A stretch of DNA of 38,713 nucleotides from a virus: IMG/VR virus record IMGVR_UViG_3300029258_001256, positions 1 through 38,713 of that record; one strand, 5' to 3'. Position numbers and translations under genes: made by a program. Shown in pieces: positions 13,339-20,183 of the stretch (position 1 is its first letter; the number at the start of each line of letters is the position of its first letter). The notes beneath the pieces are model-generated. The model made no database searches and had not been told where the DNA came from. It worked only from the letters and a program-made list of their open reading frames with translations.

Positions 13339-13366
13339 CTCATCTCCTCACCATGTTAGGGGGTTA

Positions 13367-13582
13367 TCAGAGTACCTCTTCCTTAATGAGCCTTTGGGCA
13401 AGTTTCAGCCGTGCTATTGAGCCCCCATCGCTGGCAGCGTTGTCAAATTGCATCCCGCCACTATCGCCAGAATAAACATCACTATACAGGCCGTTAATCA
13501 CGGTACCTATGAGGGCTGCTGCTTCTATCAGCATCTCCCCATTCTCGCTATTTGCTCTAAGCGGAAACATACCACTTGCCAT
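13367..13582 (-). CDS. Hypothetical 71-aa protein
   Basis: ATG 13582 has AAGGAGAGG 3-4 nt upstream. The sequence contains NGEMLIEAAALIGTVINGLY, a Ser/Asp/Gly-rich loop and a basic helical end (RLKLAQRLIKEEVL). No family recognised. Located between the MazG-like gene and the methyltransferase. Confidence 0.65.
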   Translation of the reverse strand: MASGMFPLRANSENGEMLIEAAALIGTVINGLYSDVYSGDSGGMQFDNAASDGGSIARLKLAQRLIKEEVL

Positions 13583-13631
13583 TCCCTCTCCTTTCGTGAG
13601 CCTCCCACTCCCTCCTCTGGGTGTGGGGTCA

Positions 13632-13880
13632 TTAAAACCACTCGTTTCTTATTCCACACTCATATATGGCTTGGCATACAGCAGCAACCTGAACTAGCTC
13701 CTTGGGAAATTCCTTGTTGCGATGCTTTGCAGTTCCCCACTTATTACAGAGTATGGAGCTTGCCGCCTCGCCAACCTCTTCCATTAAGATAGCAAGCCAT
13801 AAACTAGGTTCATGGTTTTGCTCTCCCCATTTTTCCTCTTGTCTGATTCTCTCTTGTGCTACTAGGGTTTCAAAATCCAC
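13632..13880 (-). CDS. MazG-like nucleotide pyrophosphohydrolase fragment-sized protein
   Basis: An 82-residue protein with the phage MazG-like pattern ERIRQEEKWGEQNHEPSLWL, the metal-binding EEVGEA helix and ELVQVAAVCQAIYE. This family hydrolyses nucleoside triphosphates to monophosphates and may clear modified nucleotides or lower alarmones; the substrate is not readable here. The start is GTG 13880 with AAAGGAG 6 nt upstream. It is shorter than full-length MazG but matches the compact phage type. Confidence 0.85.
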   Translation of the reverse strand: MDFETLVAQERIRQEEKWGEQNHEPSLWLAILMEEVGEAASSILCNKWGTAKHRNKEFPKELVQVAAVCQAIYECGIRNEWF

Positions 13881-13892
13881 TTATTGCTCCTT

Positions 13893-13937
13893 TCAAGAGC
13901 CTCCCTGCCCTGTGAGGCTGGCTTTATCGGTTCTCAT
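13893..13937 (-). CDS. Possible 14-aa leader peptide
   Basis: ATG 13937 has AGGAGG 8 nt upstream and encodes MRTDKASLTGQGGS. The good ribosome site in a 125-bp gap between the recT-like and mazG-like genes is the only evidence. It could just be a chance start or a leader that controls the downstream gene. Confidence 0.25.
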   Translation of the reverse strand: MRTDKASLTGQGGS

Positions 13938-14005
13938 TTACCGAGTCCTCCTGTGTGGCGAGTTTAAGTCCCTCGCTCTGTCCTCGCACCCCACAGGGCA
14001 AGAGA

Positions 14006-15259
14006 CTACAAGGGTAACTCCTCCGGTGCGCCTTCCTCTTGTGGCGCTTCAGCCGGAGGATTCTCGCGCTCCATGAGCTTGATCGCGGTGAGCCACTGGT
14101 CCGGGCTCATCTTCGACCAGGTGTTGCCTCCGAAGCGCTCCTTCAGCCACTCATCCAGCTTCCACTTCTCATCGGGCTCGCTAACAAAGCCAACCCGCTT
14201 TGCTTCTTTGGCGAAGATTTCCCAGAAAATAGGCTGTGCCTTGCACCAGCCCCCTTCATGCGAATGTGATAGCTTCCCGAAGTTATCACGCCTCCAAGGT
14301 TGACCATGAATGGGACAGGCCACAAGCAGGTCATCGAATCGCGAGTATTCGCCTACCCTCTCCCCGTATTCAACATCCTTAAACTCCCCCTCTTCTACCA
14401 TCTTGGTAACATCGAGCACCTTGTAATCGCCCTCGATGTACTTCTCATCCATTACCTCGGTATCAGGAGGCATCTCGCCAGGGAAGAGCCTATCGAGCGC
14501 AGCCCTCTCAGACCTGATATGAGCCATGTTAGCAGCAGAGTTGCCCTTCTCAGCACCTTGCACTTGCTTTGACTTAGGCCAATAGCCATAGCCCACAGCC
14601 TCCATGCCGTCAATGTTCCTAACCCTAGTAATGGAGCATAGTTTATCCTGTTGGGCTTCGCCCATGATTGACTTCACTTCCTCCTCCGTCATAATCCTGG
14701 GACCATCAACGTAGCTGTAGCCACCGCGCCGGGAAGCCAGTAACCGCGTTGCCTTAATGCCCATCACGATTGCCCATTCTTCGTTCTCTCTACCCTTATT
14801 GAAGGGTATCAAGAACACATGGCGCATAAGGGGATTCAGCCCATACTGAGAGCAGAGCATCGCAGCTTTGGCAACCTCTGGTGGTGGTGCATCAGGCCAG
14901 ATGGTAGCGAGAACAGTAGTCGCCTGTTTCCTAGTGAGCGATGTGATCCCCCGGTAAGGCTCTAATGCAGTAGTGGCCTCTAGGCCTAACTCTTCTGTCA
15001 TTTTCTTCTTCCTCCTATCTTGTAGTCTGTTCTCGATAAATACGGGAAAGCGATGGCCTTCCTCAAATAGCTGACCGTAGCTCTTCAGCTTTGCATATCC
15101 CTGGTGGGACCTGTCCTGACCGCAGACGAGGAGCATACAGCTATTCTCTGCATCCCAAGGTGTAACCAGTGGGCCACCACACTCAGCGCAGCAGCAGCAT
15201 TGCGAGAGCCTGATTAGCTCGTCTTGCTCTTCCCTTTGCTGCCTGAACTGCTCAGTCAT
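14006..15259 (-). CDS. recT: RecT-like single-strand annealing protein with N-terminal zinc cluster
   Basis: A 417-residue recombinase-type protein. Residues 15-55 have clustered cysteines (CCCCAECGG and later CMLLVCGQD), a probable zinc finger. Residues about 100-260 follow the RecT/Red-beta core: EVAKAAMLCSQYGLNPLM, HVFLIPFNK, WAIVMGIKATRLLASRRGG, YVDGPRIMTEEE, GYGYWPK. Such proteins anneal single-stranded DNA in phage recombination. No 5'-3' exonuclease partner is recognisable nearby. The C-terminal part (PIHGQPWRRDNFGKLSHSH) may hold another metal site, followed by a Pro/Glu tail. The start ATGA-overlaps the upstream gene. Confidence 0.85.
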   Translation of the reverse strand: MTEQFRQQREEQDELIRLSQCCCCAECGGPLVTPWDAENSCMLLVCGQDRSHQGYAKLKSYGQLFEEGHRFPVFIENRLQDRRKKKMTEELGLEATTALEPYRGITSLTRKQATTVLATIWPDAPPPEVAKAAMLCSQYGLNPLMRHVFLIPFNKGRENEEWAIVMGIKATRLLASRRGGYSYVDGPRIMTEEEVKSIMGEAQQDKLCSITRVRNIDGMEAVGYGYWPKSKQVQGAEKGNSAANMAHIRSERAALDRLFPGEMPPDTEVMDEKYIEGDYKVLDVTKMVEEGEFKDVEYGERVGEYSRFDDLLVACPIHGQPWRRDNFGKLSHSHEGGWCKAQPIFWEIFAKEAKRVGFVSEPDEKWKLDEWLKERFGGNTWSKMSPDQWLTAIKLMERENPPAEAPQEEGAPEELPL

Positions 15260-15483
15260 GCTTTCGCCTCGATCTCACCTGTGTCTAAGAAAGCACCGCC
15301 AATGCCACCCTTCACGCCCTCAAAATCCCCACTCTCAACATCAAAGGTTGCTACTTCTGTTATCGTTATTTTGCGCCTTATTTCATCATGTAGGAGAACG
15401 CTCTCATTTGCTATAAGGCGCAAAGTATCCCCTGGCTCTGCATGGATTGGGCGATATAGCTTACGTCTTAGTCGCACCTTCAT
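15256..15483 (-). CDS. Hypothetical 75-aa protein
   Basis: ATG 15483 overlaps the previous stop, and the end overlaps the recT-like start (ATGA on both sides). It begins with a basic strand (MKVRLRRKLYRPIHAEPGD), then a beta-rich segment and a Gly-rich end. It shares the terminal 'GE(I/V)EAK' residues with the next gene upstream. No family recognised; it may be an accessory to the annealing protein. Confidence 0.65.
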   Translation of the reverse strand: MKVRLRRKLYRPIHAEPGDTLRLIANESVLLHDEIRRKITITEVATFDVESGDFEGVKGGIGGAFLDTGEIEAKA

Positions 15484-15677
15484 CCCTTCGCCTCCACCTC
15501 GCCACTCTGAGCAAACTTGGTTCTCAGGGTAAGATCCATGCGTTCAATCCTATCTATCAGCACTTGATCATCCGTGTTCTCGTAGCTGATTTCCCAACCG
15601 TAGGTCCCACGCTGTCCACGCTCTAGCTTGACCTTGATTGTGTCCTCTTTCACCCACCTATGTATTTGCTCTTCCAT
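15480..15677 (-). CDS. Hypothetical 65-aa protein
   Basis: ATG 15677 (MEEQIHRWVKEDTI) has AAGGAGGAG 3 nt upstream; the open frame up to 15728 lacks a better start. It is a small alternating strand/charged protein (KVKLERGQRGTYGWEISYE). It ends in the same residues (EVEAKG) as its downstream neighbour ends (EIEAKA), which hints at a local duplication, though the rest differs. Confidence 0.65.
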   Translation of the reverse strand: MEEQIHRWVKEDTIKVKLERGQRGTYGWEISYENTDDQVLIDRIERMDLTLRTKFAQSGEVEAKG

Positions 15678-15687
15678 TACTCCTCCT

Positions 15688-15861
15688 TCAATTAAGAGAG
15701 ATGGGCGATATAACGTGAACCAACCCATCTGCCCTGGCGGTTTTGATTTCTGCTTTTAGCCTTTGTTGGCATAATTCACAGATGCCGTGCGATACTGGTG
15801 CTACACCTTCCCTTATTAGCACCCTACACCACGCACACCTAACCTCATGAACCTCTAACAT
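15688..15861 (-). CDS. Small zinc-finger protein, 57 aa
   Basis: ATG 15861 lies within the end of the preceding gene and has AGGAGAGGG upstream. The protein has two knuckles, RCAWC and HGICELC, separated by about 15 residues, in the pattern 'CxxC...(S)HGICxxC' common in small regulators and phage proteins. A helical basic segment follows (QQRLKAEIKTARADG). Possibly DNA binding. Confidence 0.75.
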   Translation of the reverse strand: MLEVHEVRCAWCRVLIREGVAPVSHGICELCQQRLKAEIKTARADGLVHVISPISLN

Positions 15862-16094
15862 TTTCCCTCTCCTATCCTCGGCCTTCCCCCGCGCTTACCC
15901 ATCTCGCTCATCCCTTCCCGGCCTATCGCCTTCAGGCGAGCGTACCCGCCCTTCTCTCCTATGCGCTGGTAAAAGTCGTTAAGCATCGGCCTATTGCAGC
16001 AGGGACAGAACTCGATGGCATGGAGTTCCAATGTCCTGAGTCCGCCTTTTCTGCCTGCTATAACGTGTGGATTTTTAGCTTCGGGTGGCATCAT
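15855..16094 (-). CDS. Gly/Arg-rich protein with zinc knuckle, 79 aa
   Basis: ATG 16094 overlaps the HNH-HTH gene end; there is no good Shine-Dalgarno, so it is probably coupled. It contains GRKGGLRTLELHA, a CPCC knuckle (FCPCCNRPML) and two 'KGG.A.LK..G..G...MGKRGG' type segments ending in GRPRIG. The GGR/KRGG repeats are typical of small DNA-binding phage proteins. Function unknown. Confidence 0.65.
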   Translation of the reverse strand: MMPPEAKNPHVIAGRKGGLRTLELHAIEFCPCCNRPMLNDFYQRIGEKGGYARLKAIGREGMSEMGKRGGRPRIGEGKC

Positions 16095-16704
16095 AGGTTG
16101 TCTGCAATTCTTTGAGACGACGTAGCACGGTGCTCTTGTGAACGCCTAGCAATTTAGCCTTCTCCTCTAGTGTCTGACCACCTGTTTCAAGGATTCGCCT
16201 TTCCTCATCTGGAATTATTCTTTGAGGGCGACCCCTCTTATTGCGATTTCTTGTTGCATAAATTCCAGACAAGGATTGCATCGGATTATTTATTGCAACG
16301 GGCTTTTCAAGGGTAGAAACAGGCGTTTCAGCCCGTTTTAGGGGCTTTCCGACGGTGATTTCGGGGTTTTCATCTTCAAGGGGAAGTGCAAACTGCGAGC
16401 CATAAGGAAAGAGAACATCATAATGGATGAGGTCTTTTCGCCCTGGAACCTCTATCCCTATGAATATCACGCCCTCTTCTTTGTGTAGCCACCAATACTT
16501 CTCATGGCTTGTCGCCTTAGCCCCTAATTTCTCTCGCCGTATCTTCTCAATTAGGTCTGGGGTAAACGGTATCCCCTCGACCTCATCGTGGCACTTCTGG
16601 CAGAGCTTCACCAAGTTGCGAGGCTCATCCGTGCCCCCTTCGCTTCGGGGAACGATATGGTGGTCGCTTACAGCAGGTTGGTCACACAGAGGACATAGTT
16701 TCAT
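16075..16704 (-). CDS. HNH nuclease fused to C-terminal helix-turn-helix
   Basis: With ATG 16704 (MKLCPLCDQ; AGGA about 9 nt upstream) the product has 209 residues. The N-terminal 50 residues are an HNH domain: CPLC, SDHHIVP, RNL and CQKC. The middle contains a beta-rich segment, then an AT-hook-like KRGRPQR near residue 155, and the C-terminus is an HTH (TLEEKAKLLGVHKSTVLRRLKEL). The combination suits a sequence-specific homing nuclease or a regulator that uses the HNH zinc fold only for structure. The H and N catalytic residues appear present. Confidence 0.8.
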   Translation of the reverse strand: MKLCPLCDQPAVSDHHIVPRSEGGTDEPRNLVKLCQKCHDEVEGIPFTPDLIEKIRREKLGAKATSHEKYWWLHKEEGVIFIGIEVPGRKDLIHYDVLFPYGSQFALPLEDENPEITVGKPLKRAETPVSTLEKPVAINNPMQSLSGIYATRNRNKRGRPQRIIPDEERRILETGGQTLEEKAKLLGVHKSTVLRRLKELQTTYDATRS

Positions 16705-16715
16705 TATGCTTTTCC

Positions 16716-16985
16716 TCAGAACATGATCGCAAACTGACACTCATTACAGACGGCAAAAGCAGCCATATACCTAGTATGGGTTACGCCGAAGATAGTATCG
16801 CGCCGGATGCCGTCATAACGCCCGAAGCCTTTGTACCGCATGGGCTTGTGGCACTCGGGGCAATGGGTTTGCTCGGCAATGTCTCTGTCTATCGGGTTGC
16901 TGTAGTCCCGAACATTGGAGGGAGCTTTGTCCCTGAAATCGAGGTAGTCAGGCCAGTTGTTGATGGTGACCTTGAGCAATGTCAT
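16716..16985 (-). CDS. Zinc-ribbon protein, 89 aa
   Basis: ATG 16985 has GGAGAG 8 nt upstream. It holds HCPECHKPMRY and VCNECQFA, a zinc ribbon with a long insert (about 35 residues). The N-terminal 40 residues include WPDYLDFRDKAPSNV. It is second in the early operon, so it may regulate early genes, which remains inference. Confidence 0.75.
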   Translation of the reverse strand: MTLLKVTINNWPDYLDFRDKAPSNVRDYSNPIDRDIAEQTHCPECHKPMRYKGFGRYDGIRRDTIFGVTHTRYMAAFAVCNECQFAIMF

Positions 16986-16987
16986 CG

Positions 16988-17149
16988 CTAACTCTCCTTG
17001 CTATGGTCAAAGTAGAAAACGAGAGCCTGCCGAATGACAGCCCCTTCAGAGATCATCAGCCTTCTGGCCTCTTGCCTCAGCTTTTCTCGTAAGCTATCTG
17101 GCAAGAGTGTGTTGATTTGGCTGCGGTTTTCTTTTGCTGTGCCTACCAT
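16988..17149 (-). CDS. Ribbon-helix-helix regulator, first gene of early operon
   Basis: I choose ATG 17149 (MVGTAKENRSQ) because GGAGGG lies 5-6 nt upstream and the start falls 46 nt after the predicted transcription start. The longer frame from 17218 overlaps the promoter. The 53-residue protein has RSQINTLLPDSLREKLRQEA (strand and helix 1) and RLMISEGAVIRQALVFYF (helix 2), a clear Arc/MetJ pattern. As the first gene transcribed divergently from the repressor, it resembles Cro-like or Arc-like early control proteins. Confidence 0.8.
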   Translation of the reverse strand: MVGTAKENRSQINTLLPDSLREKLRQEARRLMISEGAVIRQALVFYFDHSKES

Positions 17150-17201
17150 CGTAGCCCTCCTGGAGCGCCGTTTACGCCTACTTCGGATTATTATTGACCC
17201 A

Positions 17202-17231
17202 ATTATATCACCTATCATCCATATTAGTCAA
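17202..17231 (-). promoter_or_regulatory. Early minus-strand promoter
   Basis: TTGACT (17231-17226), an 18-bp spacer and TATAAT (17207-17202). Predicted start near 17195. It drives the early operon and is back to back with the repressor promoter. Confidence 0.8.
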
Positions 17232-17244
17232 GCCTTTAAACTGC

Positions 17245-17270
17245 CAATTTTAGAATTATTTGACAAATTG
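17245..17270. promoter_or_regulatory. Candidate operator between divergent promoters
   Basis: CAATTT (17245-17250) and AAATTG (17265-17270) form an inverted repeat 14 bp apart that covers the -35 box of the repressor promoter and lies just upstream of the early promoter. A bound repressor could act on both. Other partial palindromes exist here, so the exact sites are uncertain. Confidence 0.4.
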
Positions 17271-17289
17271 GACTAGTTTGGATTATAAT
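17260..17289 (+). promoter_or_regulatory. Repressor promoter
   Basis: Consensus TTGACA (17260-17265), an 18-bp spacer and consensus TATAAT (17284-17289). The predicted start (about 17296) is only 4 nt before the repressor ATG, so the mRNA is nearly leaderless, as for lambda cI from PRM. Confidence 0.85.
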
Positions 17290-17299
17290 AGGCGATGTT

Positions 17300-17923
17300 A
17301 TGTACTCAGACGATGCGACACGGAAGCAGCGCGGCTTGAGAGTTAAGGTAGCTAGGATGCTTCAAGGTTGGGGGCAAAGAGAATTAGCTAAACGGGCTGG
17401 TTGTGCCCATATTACTATTTCAAGATTAGAGCGTGGTATAGGACGAACTAATTTTGAAACAATGCAGCAAATAGCAAGTGCCCTTGGTCAGCCATTGGAG
17501 TATTTCATAGCAGGGGATCCCCTGCATCATCCACATTTCACCATGAAAGGACCCACCCTCGAACACATCCCCCTCGCTTCGATCCCAGTTTTGGGACAAC
17601 TCATCTCCGCTGGCCCTGGTGCTATCCCAGAGGAGCATATCTACATCCCAGAAAAGAACGCAGTTAAGGAAGGCGTCTATGCCTTGAAGGTTACTGGTGA
17701 ATGTATGATGCCCAAACTTAGCCCAGGGGATATCGTGGTTTATGATGTCGATGTCTCGCCTAAAGACAAGGACATAGTGGTGGCTACAAGGGATGATGAG
17801 GTGCTCTGTAAGCGATACCGGCAGGAGGATCATAGAGAGTGGCTAGAATCCAACGATACCGTGATAGGCATGGAGGGCGTGGAGGTCAAGGGAACGGTGA
17901 TCGGTATTTATCGTGTGCCTTAG
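17300..17923 (+). CDS. LexA/CI-type phage repressor with Cys at the nucleophile position
   Basis: A 207-residue repressor. Residues 12-70 form an HTH_3 domain with recognition region GQRELAKRAGCAHITISRLERG. Residues 95-205 are an S24 LexA-like peptidase: possible cleavage site A104-G105 (LISAGPG), the nucleophile segment VTGECMMPKLSPGDIVV and K171 in VLCKRY. In this family the nucleophile is Ser in G(D/E)SM; here codon 135 (17702-17704) is TGT, Cys. The Lys is kept. Self-cleavage may be altered, so SOS induction may differ. ATG 17300 sits just after a consensus promoter. Confidence 0.92.
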   Translation: MYSDDATRKQRGLRVKVARMLQGWGQRELAKRAGCAHITISRLERGIGRTNFETMQQIASALGQPLEYFIAGDPLHHPHFTMKGPTLEHIPLASIPVLGQLISAGPGAIPEEHIYIPEKNAVKEGVYALKVTGECMMPKLSPGDIVVYDVDVSPKDKDIVVATRDDEVLCKRYRQEDHREWLESNDTVIGMEGVEVKGTVIGIYRVP

Positions 17924-17957
17924 AACATTAGTGCTTGCCAGCTTTTAGAGTTTCCTT

Positions 17958-18002
17958 CTGATAAGACTGAGGTCTCTGGTTCGAGTCCAGAATGGCCCAC
18001 CA
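17958..18002 (+). other. attP: Candidate attP core: 3' half of a tRNA-Ile(GAT) gene
   Basis: The 45 bp start with anticodon-loop CTGATAA (anticodon GAT), then the 3' anticodon stem GACTG, variable loop AGGTC, T-arm TCTGG-TTCGAGT-CCAGA, acceptor strand and CCA (18000-18002). The 5' half of a tRNA is absent: the bases before the loop (TTTCCTT) do not pair. Such a half-tRNA beside the integrase is the classic attachment site, which restores the host tRNA on integration. It lies between repressor and integrase. Confidence 0.88.
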
Positions 18003-18022
18003 CAAAGCTAGGAGCAAGCATT

Positions 18023-18955
18023 ATGGCAAGCAGCAAGTCGAAGCACCAGGTTTTAGACCACAGTATTACGAGGGACTTAGATATGCCTAGAGCGCTTTCG
18101 TGCATGGAGGGCTGGCTTGCCGACCTCAGAATACGAAACTGCTCCCCCCTGACACTAGCAAGACACGAGCAGGTAATAAAGAGGCTCATATCTGTTATTG
18201 GCGATAAGAAAGTCCACAAGATCAAGCCCGACGATATCCGGCTTTACCTCGCCAGTCGCATTGAAAAGGTCGCTCCCAGCACCGCAGATATGGAACGAAG
18301 GACTATCCACGCCTTTTTGAACTTCTGTCTTGAAGAGGGGTTTATAGACTCTAATCCGGTGAGCAAAATGAAGCCCACTCACCTACCGAAGAAGGTTATC
18401 CCCCTCCTCAGTCAAGACGTGATAGCAAAGCTACTGGCAGCTTGTAATGATAAGACATTCCTCGGTGCGCGGAACAAGGCAATCATTCTAACTCTTCTCG
18501 ACACAGGAGTTCGGCGCGCCGAGCTCGTGTCAATGACCCGCAGGGATTTATACAAAGAGGCGATCACGATACACGGCAAGGGGGCAAAGGAACGGTTCAT
18601 CAAGATCAGCCCCCGGACGCAGAAGGCCATCTGGCGCTATATGCTATTCCGCAGAGATAACCTAGATGCCCTCTGGCTTACCGAGGAAAGACGACCACTC
18701 AGGGTTCAGGGGTTACGGATGATGATAAGACGGTTGGCTAACAGGGCTGGCCTTGACGGAGAGAGAATATCAGCCCACATCTTCAGGCATACCTTTGCTA
18801 CCCAGATGTTACGCCTGGGCGTTGATGAGCGCTCTGTGCAGATACTCTTGGGCCATTCGAGCAGCGCCATGACCAAGCGCTATACCGAGCAATTCAATAG
18901 CGAGGACGTGCTTAGGCTTAATCAGGTCAGCCCGGTTGATGCGATGGGTCTTTAG
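18023..18955 (+). CDS. int: Tyrosine integrase
   Basis: A 310-residue XerD-like tyrosine recombinase. The N-terminal SAM-like DNA-binding domain covers about residues 25-110. The catalytic set is complete: R164 (TGVRRAEL), K186 (HGKGAKER), H252 and R255 (AHIFRHTF), H278 (LLGHSS) and Y287 (MTKRYTE). ATG 18023 has AGGAG 9 nt upstream, and the putative attP lies 20 bp before it. It is downstream of the repressor on the same strand, so both may be expressed in the lysogen. No excisionase-like gene is obvious nearby, though the RHH protein at 16988-17149 could serve. Confidence 0.95.
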   Translation: MASSKSKHQVLDHSITRDLDMPRALSCMEGWLADLRIRNCSPLTLARHEQVIKRLISVIGDKKVHKIKPDDIRLYLASRIEKVAPSTADMERRTIHAFLNFCLEEGFIDSNPVSKMKPTHLPKKVIPLLSQDVIAKLLAACNDKTFLGARNKAIILTLLDTGVRRAELVSMTRRDLYKEAITIHGKGAKERFIKISPRTQKAIWRYMLFRRDNLDALWLTEERRPLRVQGLRMMIRRLANRAGLDGERISAHIFRHTFATQMLRLGVDERSVQILLGHSSSAMTKRYTEQFNSEDVLRLNQVSPVDAMGL

Positions 18956-18957
18956 AA

Positions 18958-18989
18958 ACAAAAAATTCGCCCACTCAGAAGAGTGAGCG
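18958..18989 (-). terminator. Late-operon intrinsic terminator
   Basis: On the minus strand GCTCACTC-TTCT-GAGTGGGC forms an 8-bp stem with one mismatch and a 4-nt loop, followed by AATTTTTTGTTT. It lies right after the stop of the 56-aa gene. It may also stop integrase transcription from the other side, but that direction has fewer T's. Confidence 0.8.
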
Positions 18990-19160
18990 TTATTCTTCAC
19001 CGTTCAATATATTCAAGGTGAGTTCTAGGTTGCTCAATATCTGGGATATATGCTCTAATAATTGAGCGATAAGGCGTTCCTTACACACCATGCACATTGA
19101 GCGGTCTTCAGACCAGATAATGTTATCATCTATTATCTGCCTGATTTTCTCCTCAGACAT
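18990..19160 (-). CDS. Hypothetical 56-aa protein, last late gene
   Basis: ATG 19160 (MSEEKIRQI) lies after GGGGAAG, just beyond the stop of the preceding gene; an in-frame ATG at 19196 is less likely. The protein has CMVCKERLIAQLLEH with two Cys and a helical end (ISQILSNLELTLNIL). No family recognised. It lies between the holin-like protein and the terminator, so it could be a lysis accessory, but nothing confirms this. Confidence 0.6.
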   Translation of the reverse strand: MSEEKIRQIIDDNIIWSEDRSMCMVCKERLIAQLLEHISQILSNLELTLNILNGEE

Positions 19161-19164
19161 CGCA

Positions 19165-19485
19165 TCATAGCTTCCCCAGGACTTCCAAGATTCCATAGAT
19201 GATAGCAGTTATTGCAGCAGCAGTACCGCCACCAACAACAGCGGTGCGCTTTCTTGACCCTTGATAGCCACCATTAGCACCGTTATTCTTGACTGTTTTA
19301 CATAGGTTCTTGACCTCGGTGCGGAGACTGGCTAACTCCTCCCCGTGCTTACTGATGGTTTCCCTGTTAGTTTTTACCTCCGCTTTGAGGCCATCCATTT
19401 CCCTGCTGAAAAACTCCCGTGTCAGTCTCAGGGCGCTATCAACTACATCTATGCCTATAATCTTGTCTCTCCCTTGTGCCATCAT
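19165..19485 (-). CDS. Holin-like protein: coiled coil plus one C-terminal membrane span
   Basis: About 106 residues from ATG 19485, which overlaps the phosphoesterase stop (TGATG). Residues 15-75 are a charged coiled coil (REFFSREMDGLKAEVKTN, KHGEELASLRTEVKNLCKTV), then a basic GSRKR and a hydrophobic stretch TAVVGGGTAAAITAIIYGIL. This design resembles XhlA/holin-associated or Bhl-type proteins. Position at the end of the late genes supports a lysis role. No endolysin is identifiable beside it. Confidence 0.6.
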   Translation of the reverse strand: MMAQGRDKIIGIDVVDSALRLTREFFSREMDGLKAEVKTNRETISKHGEELASLRTEVKNLCKTVKNNGANGGYQGSRKRTAVVGGGTAAAITAIIYGILEVLGKL

Positions 19486-20183
19486 CACACCTCGTCATAC
19501 AGATTGCAGCGCTCGATCCCCTGAGTGTCATGGATTAGATAATCTCCATCCTTCGCTGCCCCACAGTCCATTACGAAGGTCACTCCCGGCTTCCCTACAG
19601 AACCACCCTGACAATGAGTGTGTCCCAAGACCACCGTAACCTCATGCCTCTCGGCATAGGCCATTCCCTTGCGCCACAGCCAATTAACTTGCTTGGTGTA
19701 CTTCCTTTTCTTTGGCAACCCCTCTTCCTTCAACTCGCTCGGTATCCAGCCCATCTTTTTGCTGAACCAGTACCAGGGCTTCGGGAAGTAGTCAACCATG
19801 AACTCCACAATCGCCGGGGCCACATGGCGCAGCAGCCACCAGTCGGGACTCCAAGAGTGACCGTGCCGTAGGTGAACGCCATTGGGTAAATTCTCCCTTC
19901 GCTTCACGGTAACATTGGGCATATCACAGAACAGGCGCTTGAGATATCGGTACGGGTCATGGTTGCCCCCGAGAACTAATATCGGGTAGCCATCAAGAAG
20001 CTCCTCAAACTCCTTCAGCCACTTCTCCCACCCGTCGGGACCGAGAGGCAGGATATTGATAAGGTCGCCATTGCTGTAAAGCCTGCACCGGAGGGCCTTC
20101 GCCCGATGTACTATCTGGCGCAGGTTCTCGCTCACTCCGTCGCGGTTATCATGCAGGTCTGAAAAGTAGATATGGGTAATCAT
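19485..20183 (-). CDS. Calcineurin-like metallophosphoesterase
   Basis: A 232-residue enzyme with all metal-binding blocks of the superfamily: FSDLHDN (D9, H11), NGDLIN, LGGNHDP, RHGHSW and VLGHTHCQ. Between the last two blocks is an aromatic-rich insert (SPDWWLLRHVAPAIVEF, PKPWYWFSKKMGW) that may bind lipid or a membrane. The substrate is unknown; phosphodiesters of nucleic acids, cyclic nucleotides or lipids are possible. It is the third gene from the end of the late operon, with ATGA overlap upstream, so it is made with tail and lysis proteins, which is unusual for a housekeeping-type enzyme. Confidence 0.85.
   Translation of the reverse strand: MITHIYFSDLHDNRDGVSENLRQIVHRAKALRCRLYSNGDLINILPLGPDGWEKWLKEFEELLDGYPILVLGGNHDPYRYLKRLFCDMPNVTVKRRENLPNGVHLRHGHSWSPDWWLLRHVAPAIVEFMVDYFPKPWYWFSKKMGWIPSELKEEGLPKKRKYTKQVNWLWRKGMAYAERHEVTVVLGHTHCQGGSVGKPGVTFVMDCGAAKDGDYLIHDTQGIERCNLYDEV

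Noticed and set aside
17930-18002. Complete tRNA gene
   Set aside because: Only the 3' half is present. Bases before the anticodon loop do not form an anticodon stem, D-arm or acceptor strand.
17920-18225. Minus-strand frame of 101 codons with GHSGLEPETSVLS
   Set aside because: This is the translated reverse of the tRNA 3' half (attP), and it overlaps the integrase gene; a known annotation artefact.
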